A stretch of 64,000 nt of DNA from Sextonia rubra (Eukaryota > Streptophyta > Magnoliopsida > Laurales > Lauraceae). The notes beneath the pieces were generated by a model that searched no databases, was not told the origin of the DNA, and saw only the letters and a program-made list of their open reading frames with translations. The translations under genes were made by a program, and so were the position numbers. Shown here in pieces: positions 11,134-22,310 of this stretch; position 1 is the first letter of the stretch, and each line of letters opens with the position of its first letter. The stretch covers positions 8,438,221-8,502,220 of the forward strand of contig JASUAD010000024.1 of the NCBI GenBank assembly GCA_037013555.1. The letters run 5' to 3'.

Positions 11134-12785
11134 TACAGGAAAATACATGAGTCTTGTCACCCGGACCAATGGAATCCATGCACTAAAGATTGAATAGTTA
11201 CATGATATTCATAAGCCTTCCCTAGTTCGCCACAACCTAAGGACTATAATACTGTCATTTGTCGATGACCACTTTGTTTACTGCTTCTTTGTTCTTTATG
11301 ATTGATTCAACACACCTTGATGCCACTCAAGATGAGTCTTCCACAAGATGTAAAAGTAACACTCTCTAGATGCTCAGATCTTTAGCAAAACTCTCAATGG
11401 ATGCATTGGAGAAGACAAAAAAATCTCCAATATGTCTCTTAGGTTGAGAACAAGGAGATGTGGTAGAGAGGAACCCTTTAAATAGCCTAATATTCGTGGG
11501 AAACACTTAGGTTGCAATAAAACTCAATCAGAAAACTGACTTGAAATGGGAAAGAATTCGTACAAGTTGATTTCAGAAAACACACATTTCTCTCAAATGA
11601 ATTAAATATTTGTTTAGAAATAGCTGCACAAGTTCATTTGAATGAACTTTTTCTGGTTCGAATCAAGTGACATTCTGCAAACTTTCCAAAGCCTCTTTGT
11701 CGTTTTAGTTCCGATTGATGTAATCTTGGATTTTTTGGATATTTACTCGAAAAGAGCTTTCTAACGGTACTTAGATCTCATTGATTTGATGTATAGTCTT
11801 AGAGATATGATAGTTTTCTCCTAATAACTTCATTCAAGTAACATGAAAAAGCATGCAGCAGTCCAATCTAAAGTATATAATTACAACTCAATTGGAACCT
11901 AAATTTTGTCCAACACAAGAATTAGCCAACCCTTAAAATCCTAATAGCACAGGAAAATCCATGAGTCCTATCATCATTACCAACAAAAACCAAGCACTAA
12001 AGATTGAATAGTTACATGACACTCAAAAGCCTTCCTCAGCTCACCACGACTTAAGAATTGTAAAACTAGCACTTGTTAACAATTACGCTGTTTATTGCTT
12101 CTCTGTTCTTTATGCTTGATTCAACATGACTTGATGCCGCTTCAGATGAATCTTCCACAAGATGCAGAAGCAATACTCTCTAGATGCTCAGATCTTCAGC
12201 ACAATTCTCAATGGATAATTTAAAGAAGAAAAGGGATCTACAATATGACTTTTAGGTTTAGAACAAGGAGATATGGTAGAGAGGAACCCTTTACAAAGCT
12301 CAATATTCGTGGGAAACACTTAAGTTGCAATAGAACTCAATTGGGAAAGTCCCACTTAAAATGGGAAAGAATTCTTGCAAGTCAATTTCAGAAAACTTGC
12401 GACTTTTTCTTATGAATTGGGCTTGGTTCGAATGAATTAAGTTTCTATTTGGAAGTAGTTGCATAAGTTAGTTCGAATGAACTTTTTTTGGTTCGAACTG
12501 ACTGAATTCTATAAATTTCTTGAGACCATAACTTTGTCATTTTAGCTCCAATTAAAGCAATCTTGGATCCTTCAGATATCTACTCAAAAAGAGATTTTCA
12601 ACGGTAGGTAGATTGCCTTGATCCGACGTAAGTTTTGAGAGATATGCCTTTTTTTTGCATATAACATCATTCAAGCAACTCGATGAAGCATACAACAATC
12701 CAATCTAAAATAGCAAATTAAAACTTAATTGGATCCTGAGTTTTATCCAACCCATGAATTATCCAACATTCACAATCCTAACAAC
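11134..12785 (+). repeat. Two tandem copies of an 814 bp LTR-like unit
   Basis: Unit 1 runs from about 11,134 to 11,947 and unit 2 from about 11,948 to 12,785. Each starts ACAGGAAAAT(A/C)CATGAGTC, continues through ACTAAAGATTGAATAGTTAC, AGATGCTCAGATCTT and GTAGAGAGGAACCCTTT, and ends AATCCTAA(T/C). The flank TTTGGAAACCCAATACAGG before unit 1 resembles a typical plant retrotransposon LTR. No PBS, PPT or coding region separates the copies, so they may be two LTR fragments left by recombination. A third copy is reversed inside the Mutator-like element at 7,560-8,290. Confidence 0.65.
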
Positions 12786-13134
12786 CTAATCACCATCCCT
12801 CCATATCACTCAATTGATCATTTTCGTCAATCTATATCTTCCTTCTTAGATCGAATCCCAAGAAATCAAGTGCAGAAACATGAACATCAACATACTCGAA
12901 CACCAAAAAAATCAAAGGTAGGGATTTTGAAAAAAAAGAAAAGATATGGCTTCGCAAGTGCAAATTGGAGATGGAATCAGACAAAATTCAACATTAAACA
13001 AACATATGAAAAAGAGATCATTAGAAAGAAATGAACCTTTCTTTGTATCTAAGCAGAGATCTTATAAAGATCGATGGCTAGATTTTTTAGAAAGAGAGAG
13101 ATTGAAGGTTTTAGAGTTTAGAGAGATTGAAATT

Positions 13135-13137
<3 letters not shown>
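12786..13137. other. No recognised feature
   Basis: This is AT-rich DNA leading into a GA microsatellite. No gene was seen. Confidence 0.3.

Positions 13138-13181
<44 letters not shown>
13138..13181 (+). repeat. (GA)n microsatellite
   Basis: An uninterrupted GA tract of about 22 units. It makes charge-alternating spurious frames on both strands. Confidence 0.95.
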
Positions 13182-13185
<4 letters not shown>

Positions 13186-14499
13186 TGTTTGGAAGAAAAA
13201 TGAAAGTCGAGTTGAGACAAAGGAGAGCAAGAAGATGTTATAAATGGCTAGTGAAAAAAGGGCTGATATGTAAACAAAAATAAACAACAGTACCAATCTG
13301 ATGATCAGTGGAGGAATTTGTGTTGGCAGAAATTGATGAGAAGTAGCTGTGGTAGAAATAGGTAGTGGTCGAGGCATACTGGAAAGTTCTTTTTTTAGGA
13401 TGAGTTCATCTCCTCCAGATTAGACCCATATTCGATAGGTTCTTAGCCGGAATTGTCCCCAAGATATAATAGCCTCCACTAGTGATTTGTTTTCGTCGAA
13501 CACTAAACAAATCTTTGACCCTAGGCACACAACATAGTAAGTGTAAAACAGAGAAGGGGAGAATGTAGAAAGAAGCAATTTTTCTATTTATTTTTTTGAA
13601 CCCGGACTCCCTTTATTAATGTACAAAAAGATTGACGTTGGGGCATTTAGAGAAATAATAAAAAGCAAAGTTTAAAGCCACATAAATAGTAATAAAAAAA
13701 ACTTTAAGAAAGTTAAAATCAACTTAAACATTTTGAAACATTGTAATCATGCCTTTATTTTAAAACATTTTAGATTAAAAATTTTGAAACGTTTTAATCA
13801 TGACTTTATTTTAAAACGCTTTAAAATAAATGAATTTAATTAATTAAAACATTTTAAAATAAATTATGAGCCAATACATATCATAATATGGGTCCCTCAG
13901 TAGGCAAACTGCTTGGATTTGCACCCCCTCCCCCTCTGTGCGATAATCACGCAGGATGCTTGTCATGGACCCGCGCCAGTTAGACGTTTTCAGGATCGAG
14001 ACCCTTGGGCCAAGCCCAACTTGTGTGCGCTCATAGGGCTTGTGGCAAAAGAGTTAAAAAGAGCTTGAAGTGTAAAGGAAAAGAAAACACATATATAGTG
14101 CTCAAAGGTTTTGTGCTTTTCCAATGTGGGACTCTTACAAATATACAAAGTTCTTATTGTAAAAGCTAGTGAAAAAGAAAGCTTTTGAAAATCAACTCTT
14201 AAAACCCAACAAAAGAAACACATGTGAATGTGTTATTTGTGTTGAATGAAATGAATGAAAAAGATGGGTTTCATTTTGATGGCAAAAAGAAATACCTGGG
14301 ACTGCTTTAGATGTAATGAGCAAGAGAGAAAGAGCACTACGTTTTTAGGGTGCTAAAGAGATTTAGGTCTCCAAACAAAAACAAAAGATATTTGGGGAGG
14401 GTTCTAAATTAAAAAGACGAGAGCATATGTGTGTTGATAATTAAAATGGCATACTGACACTTATATGTACGTCGTTCTTTTAATAGTGATGGTAGAGAT
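13182..14499. other. AT-rich DNA with a short tandem repeat
   Basis: Two diverged copies of a roughly 60-base unit (TTTTGAAAC(A/G)TT(G/T)TAATCATG(C/A)CTTTATTTTAAAAC) lie near 13,728-13,830. Nothing else was recognised before the solo LTR. Confidence 0.4.
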
Positions 14500-17342
14500 T
14501 GTCACGCCCCGATCCCGGGAATTTGGGGATTCGAGTGAGCCCCTAGGGCGTGGATACGTAATCCCGTAGAAGTCCATGCCCTGAAGGATTAGGCACGAAT
14601 TCCTACAAGGGAGATTCCACAGGAACGTGTGAGGTATGCCAACACATGTATGAATATAACTCATCATAAGCGAATGCCTGCGAAACACTCAGTAATAATC
14701 AAGAGCAACTTAAAGAACATATCCTTTTTCATACATAGGTAGGTATATACATATATATCAGTGCTAAAGTCTTTTAATTACATTTCCTACTCTTCAATTG
14801 CTATTTAAAGGTCGCATACAAAAGGTCCAAAGTATGCTTTACCCCATGGTGAACCAAAAAAAAAAAAAAAAAAGGGGCCGTAACACCTCCAACATTGACG
14901 CGCTCCGTGAGATGACTAATAAAAGACATCGCCATCCTTCCAACCATCTATACCCCGAGGTACCGTTGGGGCACTCTCCAAAGGCGCGTCAACACCCGAG
15001 TGGGGACTGAGTTCTATACCTGCAATACCAAGGGTAACACTGTTAACATGACGGTTAAGCAAGTACTGAGGCATATAAAACAAGTATAACATAATATATC
15101 AAAGGAACTTAACAGGATACACTGATTAAAGAGGGCAATGATAAATTACTAGCCATGTAGTGCATGAGTGGCAATGAATGAGGAAGTTTCAATTTAAACG
15201 TCGTACATACAAATGGGCAACCACGACGCTCTATTCTCCTAAAAAGGGAGCATACATATGGGTCGCTAGGGGATCAAGCTAGCTTCTCGAGGAGTGTTGA
15301 CAATTCCTCTGTAAACTACTGCAGTAGTGACATACGTATACCCAAAGGGCACAAGCTAAGTGGTGCCGACTCGGATTTAATCAAACTAGTCATGACATAC
15401 ATAAGGAATAGTTAATCATGAAGGCAGACGGACAATTAAGCAAAGCAAATGTATATGGGCTACAAGGGCCCGAACTTCGGCTACACCCTTCGCTAGCAAG
15501 CACACACTCAGTAGAAGCTCTGGCTTGTCAGACACACACTCATTAGAAGCTCAGGTCTTAGTTGCCTCAGGGTTTGCTAGAGGAAGTGAATCCGATAACG
15601 AAATGTTGAAGGTATGTATTTTAGCAAGATGAATGCATTCGGACTAAGTATCCCAGAATCATTATTCACCCTATATTATGTAACTCCAGATCCCCAAGGA
15701 CATTCAACACAATGTACTCATAAAACGTCCGGTGTCGTTGTGTTACCACGTTTGGTATCACCTCATATGCAGACTGGACACTCCTTCTTATGCCAACATC
15801 CATGACTTGTCATTGGGAGATCATCCGGAATCGTTCATTCTCTCCAACATAAGGTTACCATTGGGCCAGTGTGGTGGTATGGAAGGAGCCAACCCTAAGG
15901 CCCTATAAGGTCAATGGCGAATTCCTAAGATCCTAATTTCCCTGGGTTTTTACGGCTTAGCCGTATATAACGCTACGGCTTAGCTGAGTAATTTAGGTTT
16001 CCTCCAATAGTTGAAGCGCATTTACATCTTAGCCGTATATTAACCTACGGCTTAGCCGTGCTAAGCCTACGGCTAGGTTACGGTCAGGTTATGGCTGAGC
16101 CGTAGGGCATTACACGATGCAGCTGTGTGCAAGCCGTAGAAGAAAATGGGTTTCTTGAACTCTCTGGAAAGTCCGCTGTAAGAATGCTTACGGTTTGGGT
16201 ACGGGCGGGGCGCGTCTTAGCCGTAGTGCATTTCACAGTGGAGCCATGGGTAAACCGTAGTACAAAAACCCATTTTTCTGCTCTCTGGACTTTGAGCCGT
16301 AAACACTCACGGCTTAGCCGTAGCTTCGCCGTAAGCTTCAAGAACCTGAAGTCAGCTCTGTAACTTAACTTTAGTATGGGATCAATACAGAACCTCATTG
16401 TGGGGAGTTTCTATGACTTGATTATAATGTACCTGATGGAGTTCAACACCCACACACCCTCCTATTCCATATTTACATCCTAACTCAAATCATACCACAT
16501 TTGTATCAATTAAAACCATGAAAAAGGCTGAAATTGGAAAATGCAAGGTGCTAACTCAACAGTCAATAACTTAATCATGCATGCAGCACATATAACTCAA
16601 ATACTTGCCTCTTAACAGTGTCAACCCTCTCAAACTCTTTCTTGTTGTGTGCCCAGGGAAAATCTCTAAATTGAAATGGGTTCTCTACAATTAAACATGC
16701 AATGAAGAATGAGGTTTAGATTCATATGCATGTCATAGATTTGAGTCCTCTTGACTCCAACAAACCTTAATATATGGAAAAGGACAAAAGCCCTCACCTT
16801 AGTGAGAAGAGAACACTCTAGGAGAGAAGTGCTCAGGGAAGGAGAAGAGAAAGAAGAAGAATTTCCCCCAATCCAATAGCTCCCTAAATCTAGAAGCAAG
16901 GTGGAGACTAAGGAAGAGAGGGAGAAAGCACTTCAGCCGCCATGTGAAGAGGAAGAGGAAAAAAGGAAGAGGAACGTTGGGTTCTCCCTTTTAACAAGAT
17001 CTTCTTGCCTTTGCATGCAAACCCTATTTTTTGGGGACATTTACGAAATAGGTCACGTGGCCAAAAGTTGGCCAAAAATGAATCCAGATCAAGTTGGGCC
17101 TAACATGAAAGATGATCTACGTGAAAAATTACACGAAAGGCAGTAGGTTGAGGTGTCCATAGGGTGCAAGAATAATTACAGAAAGGCCCTTAACTACTTA
17201 GACAAGGTTCGAACCCGACCCATCTACCTGTCCACGACCTGAACCTAATAGTTTTGAATTACATTAGCCTTAGTAAGGTTTACTTAGTGTAAAACAAGAT
17301 TAATTAACATAATTTAAGGTTAGTGGGATTCGGGACCTTACA
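14500..17342 (-). mobile_element. Solo LTR of a Ty3/gypsy chromovirus-like family, 2,843 bp
   Basis: The segment starts TGTCACGCCCCGATCCCGGG and ends GGGACCTTACA on the plus strand. It is flanked on both sides by the exact 5 bp duplication GAGAT (14,495-14,499 and 17,343-17,347). There is no second LTR or internal region, so it is a solo LTR produced by LTR-LTR recombination. It is a diverged relative of the LTRs of the complete element at 44,755-54,480. It has the same terminal layout (TGTCAC...TTACA), a matching CCTGCAA(T/C)ACCAA block near 15,020, and the same cluster of ACGGCTTAGCCGT palindromes. Promoter-like CT-rich sequence (16,790-16,990, minus strand) places transcription on the minus strand. 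The open frames inside (for example 16,084-16,398) are chance products. Confidence 0.85.
15949..16340. repeat. Cluster of ACGGCTTAGCCGT palindromes in the solo LTR
   Basis: About ten full or partial copies of a 13-base near-perfect palindrome (ACGGCT-T-AGCCGT) occur here, for example at about 15,949, 15,973, 16,028, 16,047, 16,090, 16,223 and 16,309. By comparison with the young LTR they lie downstream of the promoter, in the transcribed R-U5 part. Confidence 0.8.
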
Positions 17343-18552
17343 GAGATGGACAAAACTACTATGCATATGTCCTTTATACTATGGTGAGAGACATTTCCAT
17401 TTTTGGAAAGTATTGATGTGCAAAAGGATAAAATCATCACACATTATGACACCTTTTTTACTTTATTAGGTCTAAAAAAGGAATTGTTCCACACCATAAG
17501 GTGAGAGATGGATGGTGAAGGATGGATGCGTAGTAGTATTTTCCGATAGAGATAGGTCATTTTAAGTGATAGTTTTTAGTTGGCAGTATTATTGAAAACA
17601 GCTGTTGCATTTCACCCATTTTGAGGGAGTGGTAGACCTTTCCACAATTGATGCAAACATTCCATAACAACCTATGGATCGATCCTCAATTTTGTTGGTG
17701 AGGTGCTTATGTAGAATATGTGAGTGGGTGTGGTTACAATTGGGTATTTGATTATTGAGTATCAGAAGTCTTCGATACTGAATAAAGTGATATGAAACCT
17801 ATTTTCACATCCATAAGAAATTCAATTTTAGATTCATGCATTAGGATTCAAGACATAATCCTTATATGTTCCGATTTGAATCCAAGATGATCACATTTGC
17901 ATATTATATAGGTTTTAGGGGCCTAACTATAATGAGTTATATTCATAAATGAAAACCATCTTAATCATCCCACTATATTTAAAGAAAAATTCAACCACTT
18001 TTATTCAATTACAATAATTTACTTTACATCTTCCGAATACAAAACATAAATTTCATGAATCTAAATCCAAATTTGAATCTAGAAAGATAAGTCTTAATTC
18101 ACATCTATTGTGATTTTGCCTAGATTGCACTTGTTTTCCATCTGTAAGTGTGCGAATATTTTCCAAAGGGGAAAAAAAACATAGGATTACATTCAGCAAG
18201 ATGAAATTATCATTAAAAGGTGTGATGTCATCTAATAAGAAAAAGCTAATTATTATTCCTAATGACAATTGGTCACAATGGAAGGAATTCACTGGTGCAA
18301 GAGCGGTTTCAATACTCAAGAGAAACCAAAAGCTGAAACTTTAATAAGTTGTAAAAGAATATGGCTAAATCCTCAATGAAGTTGATAATGCCAACTTCCT
18401 TCAACGAGACACCTAATTATATATATTCGTAAAAACCATAAATATTGGCCATGGATTAAGGTAAAGAACAACTTGTATTATTTTTAACTCTAAACTTACT
18501 ATTAATACTTTAGGAATCTCTTTCGATTTACTCTTTTGTATTTGTATTATAA
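17343..18552. other. No recognised gene
   Basis: AT-rich DNA between the solo LTR and the Harbinger remnant. It could include the 5' part of the Harbinger element, but no TIR or upstream exon was recognised. Open frames near 18,053-18,344 have no family resemblance. Confidence 0.35.
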
Positions 18553-19790
18553 GATTGTGTTGGGGCAATTGGTGGCACACACATTAGTTCTGTAGTTCTT
18601 CAAGATAAAGAACTTCTGTATCAATTTGGAAGAACAGGATATTCTACTCAAAATGTTACTGTTGTATGTGATTTTGACATGCGGTTTACATTTGTTTACA
18701 CAGTTTTGGAAGTTATAACCAATGATTCATGCATTTTGGTAGATGCTGTATATAGTCCAAAATGGAACTTTTCTCGTGCTCTGCCAAGTGAAATTCATAT
18801 TAAAAACTATCTAAATTTTTTTCTTATTTTATATTTTACCATTTAACCTTTCAAAAAAAATTATAGGTAAATATCACGTAGTTGATGCGGATTATCCCAA
18901 CACAAGGGGTTTCCTTCGACCTTATAATAATCTTCATTGTCATATTCAAGACTTCCGCCATAGTACTGGACTTAGAGATAAAGAGGAGCTCTTCGACTTC
19001 TATCATGCCTCACTTAGGATTGCGCGCCTTCATAGGGAATTGTCACTGCTTATGGACCCAAGCTTGGGTGATCTATCCATGACCAAGATGAAGCTTGGGT
19101 GAAACTAAGTGGAGGTCCGAACCGACTGATGTTGAAGAATCAGCGGATGAATTGTGGTTAGGGGTGAAATGCCACTCGAACCCAGAGCTAGCTGGTTCTC
19201 CTTGAAATGTGTTGAGGCGCAGCAGTTGACTGGACATCTAGGGTAAAGCACTGTTTCGGTGCAGGCCGCGAGAGCGGTGCCAAATCGAGGCAAACTCTGA
19301 ATACTAGATATGACCCCAAAATAGCAGGGGTCAAGTTTGGACAGTGAGATGATGGGGGATAAGCTTCATCGTCAAGAGGGAAACAACCCGGATCACCAGC
19401 TAAGGCTCCTAAATGACTGCTCAGTAATAAAGGAGGTAGGGGTGCGAAGACAGCTAGGAGGTTTGCCTAAAGCAGCCACCCTTGAAAGAGTGCATAATAG
19501 CTCACTAATCGAGTGCTTATTGCTTTGAAGTTCTAAAGGCATGCTTTCCAATAATGAGAGAAATGGCTCTTTACACATTTCCTACTCACATTTATATAGT
19601 TGTCACTATGATGGCAGTGCATAACTTTAACTGTCAGGAACCGATAATTGATGCCTTATTCAATCAATATGATAATGAATGAGTAAGAACTGATGACGAG
19701 AATAATTATGATGAAAATGAAGTCAATGAGGGCCTAATGCATTGTGAACAAGGAGAGAACCTAACACATGGTGATCAAGGACAATAACTG
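18553..19790 (+). pseudogene. PIF/Harbinger (DDE_Tnp_4) transposase pseudogene
   Basis: Translation of 18,553-18,787 gives DCVGAIGGTHI, a VVCDFDMRFTFVY block and NDSCILVDAV, the usual order of the HARBI1-like catalytic core. A probable 79-base GT-AG intron lies at 18,788-18,866. The frame then resumes as GKYHVVDADYPNTRGFL, PYNNLHCHIQDFR and FYHASLR. After a plastid DNA insertion the C-terminal part continues from about 19,527 (VLKACFPIMREMALYTF, THIYIVVTMMAVHNF) to a tail with EIRDAI near 19,795. In the first catalytic motif GAIDGTH the Asp is Gly (codon 18,571-18,573). The second Asp (VDA.YPN) is kept. A GTTTGG-type end (AACCAAACACAACC near 20,268-20,281) could be the 3' terminus, but no matching 5' end was found. 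Confidence 0.8.
19024..19527 (+). pseudogene. Nuclear plastid DNA insertion: 23S rRNA fragment
   Basis: About 500 bases read as the internal part of plastid 23S rRNA, from the CTTCATAGGG / CACTGCTTATGGACCC segment through GGAGGTCCGAACCGACTGATG-like, GTTGTGGTTAGGGGTGAAATG-like and GAGCTAGCTGGTTCTCC, to GAAAGAGTGCATAATAGCTCA-like sequence. Changes against the expected rRNA are mostly C to T and G to A, the pattern of methylated nuclear DNA. It is only about one sixth of an rRNA and sits inside a transposase frame, so it is not a functional gene. Open frames on both strands here are rRNA shadows. Edges are good to within about 10 bases. Confidence 0.9.
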
Positions 19791-20844
19791 TGGGAAATAA
19801 GGGATGCCATTGTTTATCCAATATTTTTTGTACATACTTAGGGTGGTGGAGTCTATTTTATTATATTTGAAAATATTCACTTGATTTAAATTTTTTTGAA
19901 ATTATATTTGCAGAGATTGCAAGTCATGTGGTCGGTGTTAAAGCACACACAAATTGGTACAACTTTGATTTTATGTTGGTGATCCTATTCACCTACAAGG
20001 TTGACAAGGCTTCCCTTCATTGTGCAATTTAGTTTTTATGAAGTAATATAAATAATTTTTATGACATTTAACATTAATTATTTTATTATTACATACTAAA
20101 ACTTCTTTTTGTAAACCTAACCAAACAAGTTTTGATGCGTTTTCTATAAAAAAGAGTACGTGCAAAAGTTAAGCCATCCAAACGACCATTTTTTTAAAAA
20201 GCTACTTTGAGTAAGTCAATTTTTTAAAATTACTTACATAAAAACATACTTAGCTTTAAATAAGTTTAACCAAACACAACCAAGTGTGTGCGCGGAATGA
20301 AAGCTTATTCCATGAGATAAAAACCTCTTGTAAATTTCCACATACTCTAATTGAAAGGTGTTCTACCAATATCCTATACGTTCGACCTTTACTTAAATGC
20401 AAACGGCCACAAGCGACCCACTGGCCTAATCCATCCTCTATGCCCATATACATGATACACAATCCGTCCTCAATGCTCACAAACATGCGAGACACATCGC
20501 AACCAACCCATCCGCCCTTCGCTGGTTGGAAGTTGGAACCCATTTCACTAATGGGTCATAAGTGGATGGACTATATAGATCTTCCTTTAAACAGAGCCCA
20601 CCATCATTATACTATTTGGTAACCTGACAATAGTTATTATTTTTTAGGTGGCCGACCTCAAGATAATTCAGGAGTTCATTTTCTTACACAAGTAGGCTGA
20701 ACTGAACATTTCATTAAAAACATATACTTAAAAGAAGTTCTTACTTAGCTAAATATGCAGACAATTTAAACTTAAAGAACCACAAATTAATCTACAAATA
20801 CTTCCTCACATATTGTTGGATCGCTATATACAAATTTCTTTTTT
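19791..20844. other. No recognised gene
   Basis: AT-rich DNA. It includes a possible Harbinger terminus near 20,268-20,281. The frame at 20,284-20,622 lacks homology that I can recognise. Confidence 0.35.
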
Positions 20845-21554
20845 GAAGACTTTATGGGAGAAAGACCCTTCAGATGTATGTTGCACAAGAAAGGACCACA
20901 TATTTTTAACTACACAAGAAGGGCCCTCCAACCAATTTTAACTTTCTTTTAAGTGAGTGACAATATTATCTCTTGTTTTAGTTGAGCAACGATATCGTCG
21001 ATCCTTTTTCTTTATTCCTCCAAATCCACTCTCCACAACATCATCATTCACAACACTTCCATCCTACCTAATTCATTCCTATTTTTACCTTCTTAGACCA
21101 TTCATCTTCATCTTAACCTTGGATAAAATCCTTCTAAACCCATTTGCTAGGGAATCATAGATTTTGATGATGGATTTATGATTCTTCATGTCTCTCTTCG
21201 CTAATGGATTTTGAAAGGATATATCTAAGATGAAGATGGATAGTGTAAGTGGCTAAAAATAGAAATGGATTGGCTAGGATAGAGGTGTATTGGATGATGT
21301 AGAAGTTGTTGGGAGTGGGTTTGGTAGGAAGAAGGAGGAGCAACAATAAGTGGGTTTTGTAGGAAGATGTGGGAAATGGTTTTGGTACAAAGAAGAAGGA
21401 GCAATGGTATTGTTGCTCAACTAAAACAGATAATGCTATCCTAGCTCAATTAAAAATAGTTACAATGGGCAGAATGGCCTTCCTTGTACAGTTAAAATTA
21501 TGAGATCCTTTTTCGTGGAATGGACATCTAAGAATTTTTTTCCATAATATCCTC
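20845..21554. mobile_element. Short Mutator-like MITE, 710 bp
   Basis: The left arm (20,845-21,000) and the reverse complement of the right arm (21,405-21,554) align over about 130-150 bases. Shared landmarks are GA(A/G)GA...TTATGG at the tip, TCAGATGT / TTAGATGT, TTTAACT...ACAAG(A/G)A(A/G)GGCC and GTTTTAGTTGAGCAAC. The flanking nonamers are TTCTTTTTT (20,836-20,844) and TCCTTTTTT (21,555-21,563), one mismatch. The terminal GAGGAT(A/T)TTAT resembles the element at 7,217-9,165, so both probably belong to one family. The centre is non-coding. Confidence 0.75.
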
Positions 21555-22310
21555 TCCTTTTTTAATTAATTATTTTTTAATATAAATTTTTTTATAATGT
21601 AGGGTGTCCCAACCCTTTAAGTCAGACTAATTCTTTTTGTTTTGAAAGAAACAGAGTAAATCCCCTATTGCCTTAGAGTGGCAATACAATTTTATTTCAC
21701 AACTTTTGAGAGTAAACTGTGGTCCTAACTGAACTATCTGTTGATATAAATTCATATGTGATGATTGCACAAATGAGTTTATCCTTCAATCACATAATTT
21801 CTTTAATTCATCATTGATTTTACTTTATTTCATAAGTTGCATGAGACTTGATCCGTGCATAGGAGCATTATACAAGTTTTTATAGCTAATACCTTTTGCG
21901 TTACACAATTTTTTAATACCAAGTCATTCCATGAGACTAGAATTCGCCAGTTGTCTCTATCATTTTAAGTTTTTTTAGTTTTTAGGATTTAAACTCATGA
22001 CCAATTAACTCATCACTACTCCCTGCTAGGCAAAACTAGCTCTACACTCTTTTTAAGATAAACAACAGAAACAATTTTTTTATATTCCTACTGAGATTCA
22101 AACTTATGGCTGATTCTGATACCATACTAAATTTGATTAGTTAGCCATTTCTACTAGAATATAAAGACATTAATATACACAACCAAAATACTTTTTAATA
22201 TTCTCTTATAGGTGGAGCCCACCCCTCAATTCACACTATATTTTATTTCAGACAATCCATTTCTTTCCATTTTATCAAGATAATATCAAAATAATATAGA
22301 AGTAATTCCA
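21555..22310. other. No recognised feature
   Basis: AT-rich DNA downstream of the minus-strand gene. It would contain that gene's 3' untranslated region and polyadenylation site. No clear signal stood out. Confidence 0.35.

Noticed and set aside
15949..16340. CRISPR-like array of ACGGCTTAGCCGT repeats
   Set aside because: Spacing is irregular, repeats are short and variable, and the setting is a plant LTR.
16084..16398. 104-codon minus and 78-codon plus frames
   Set aside because: They arise from the palindromic repeat cluster in the solo LTR.
19105..19578. Frames of about 60 codons on both strands
   Set aside because: They are translations of the plastid 23S rRNA fragment.
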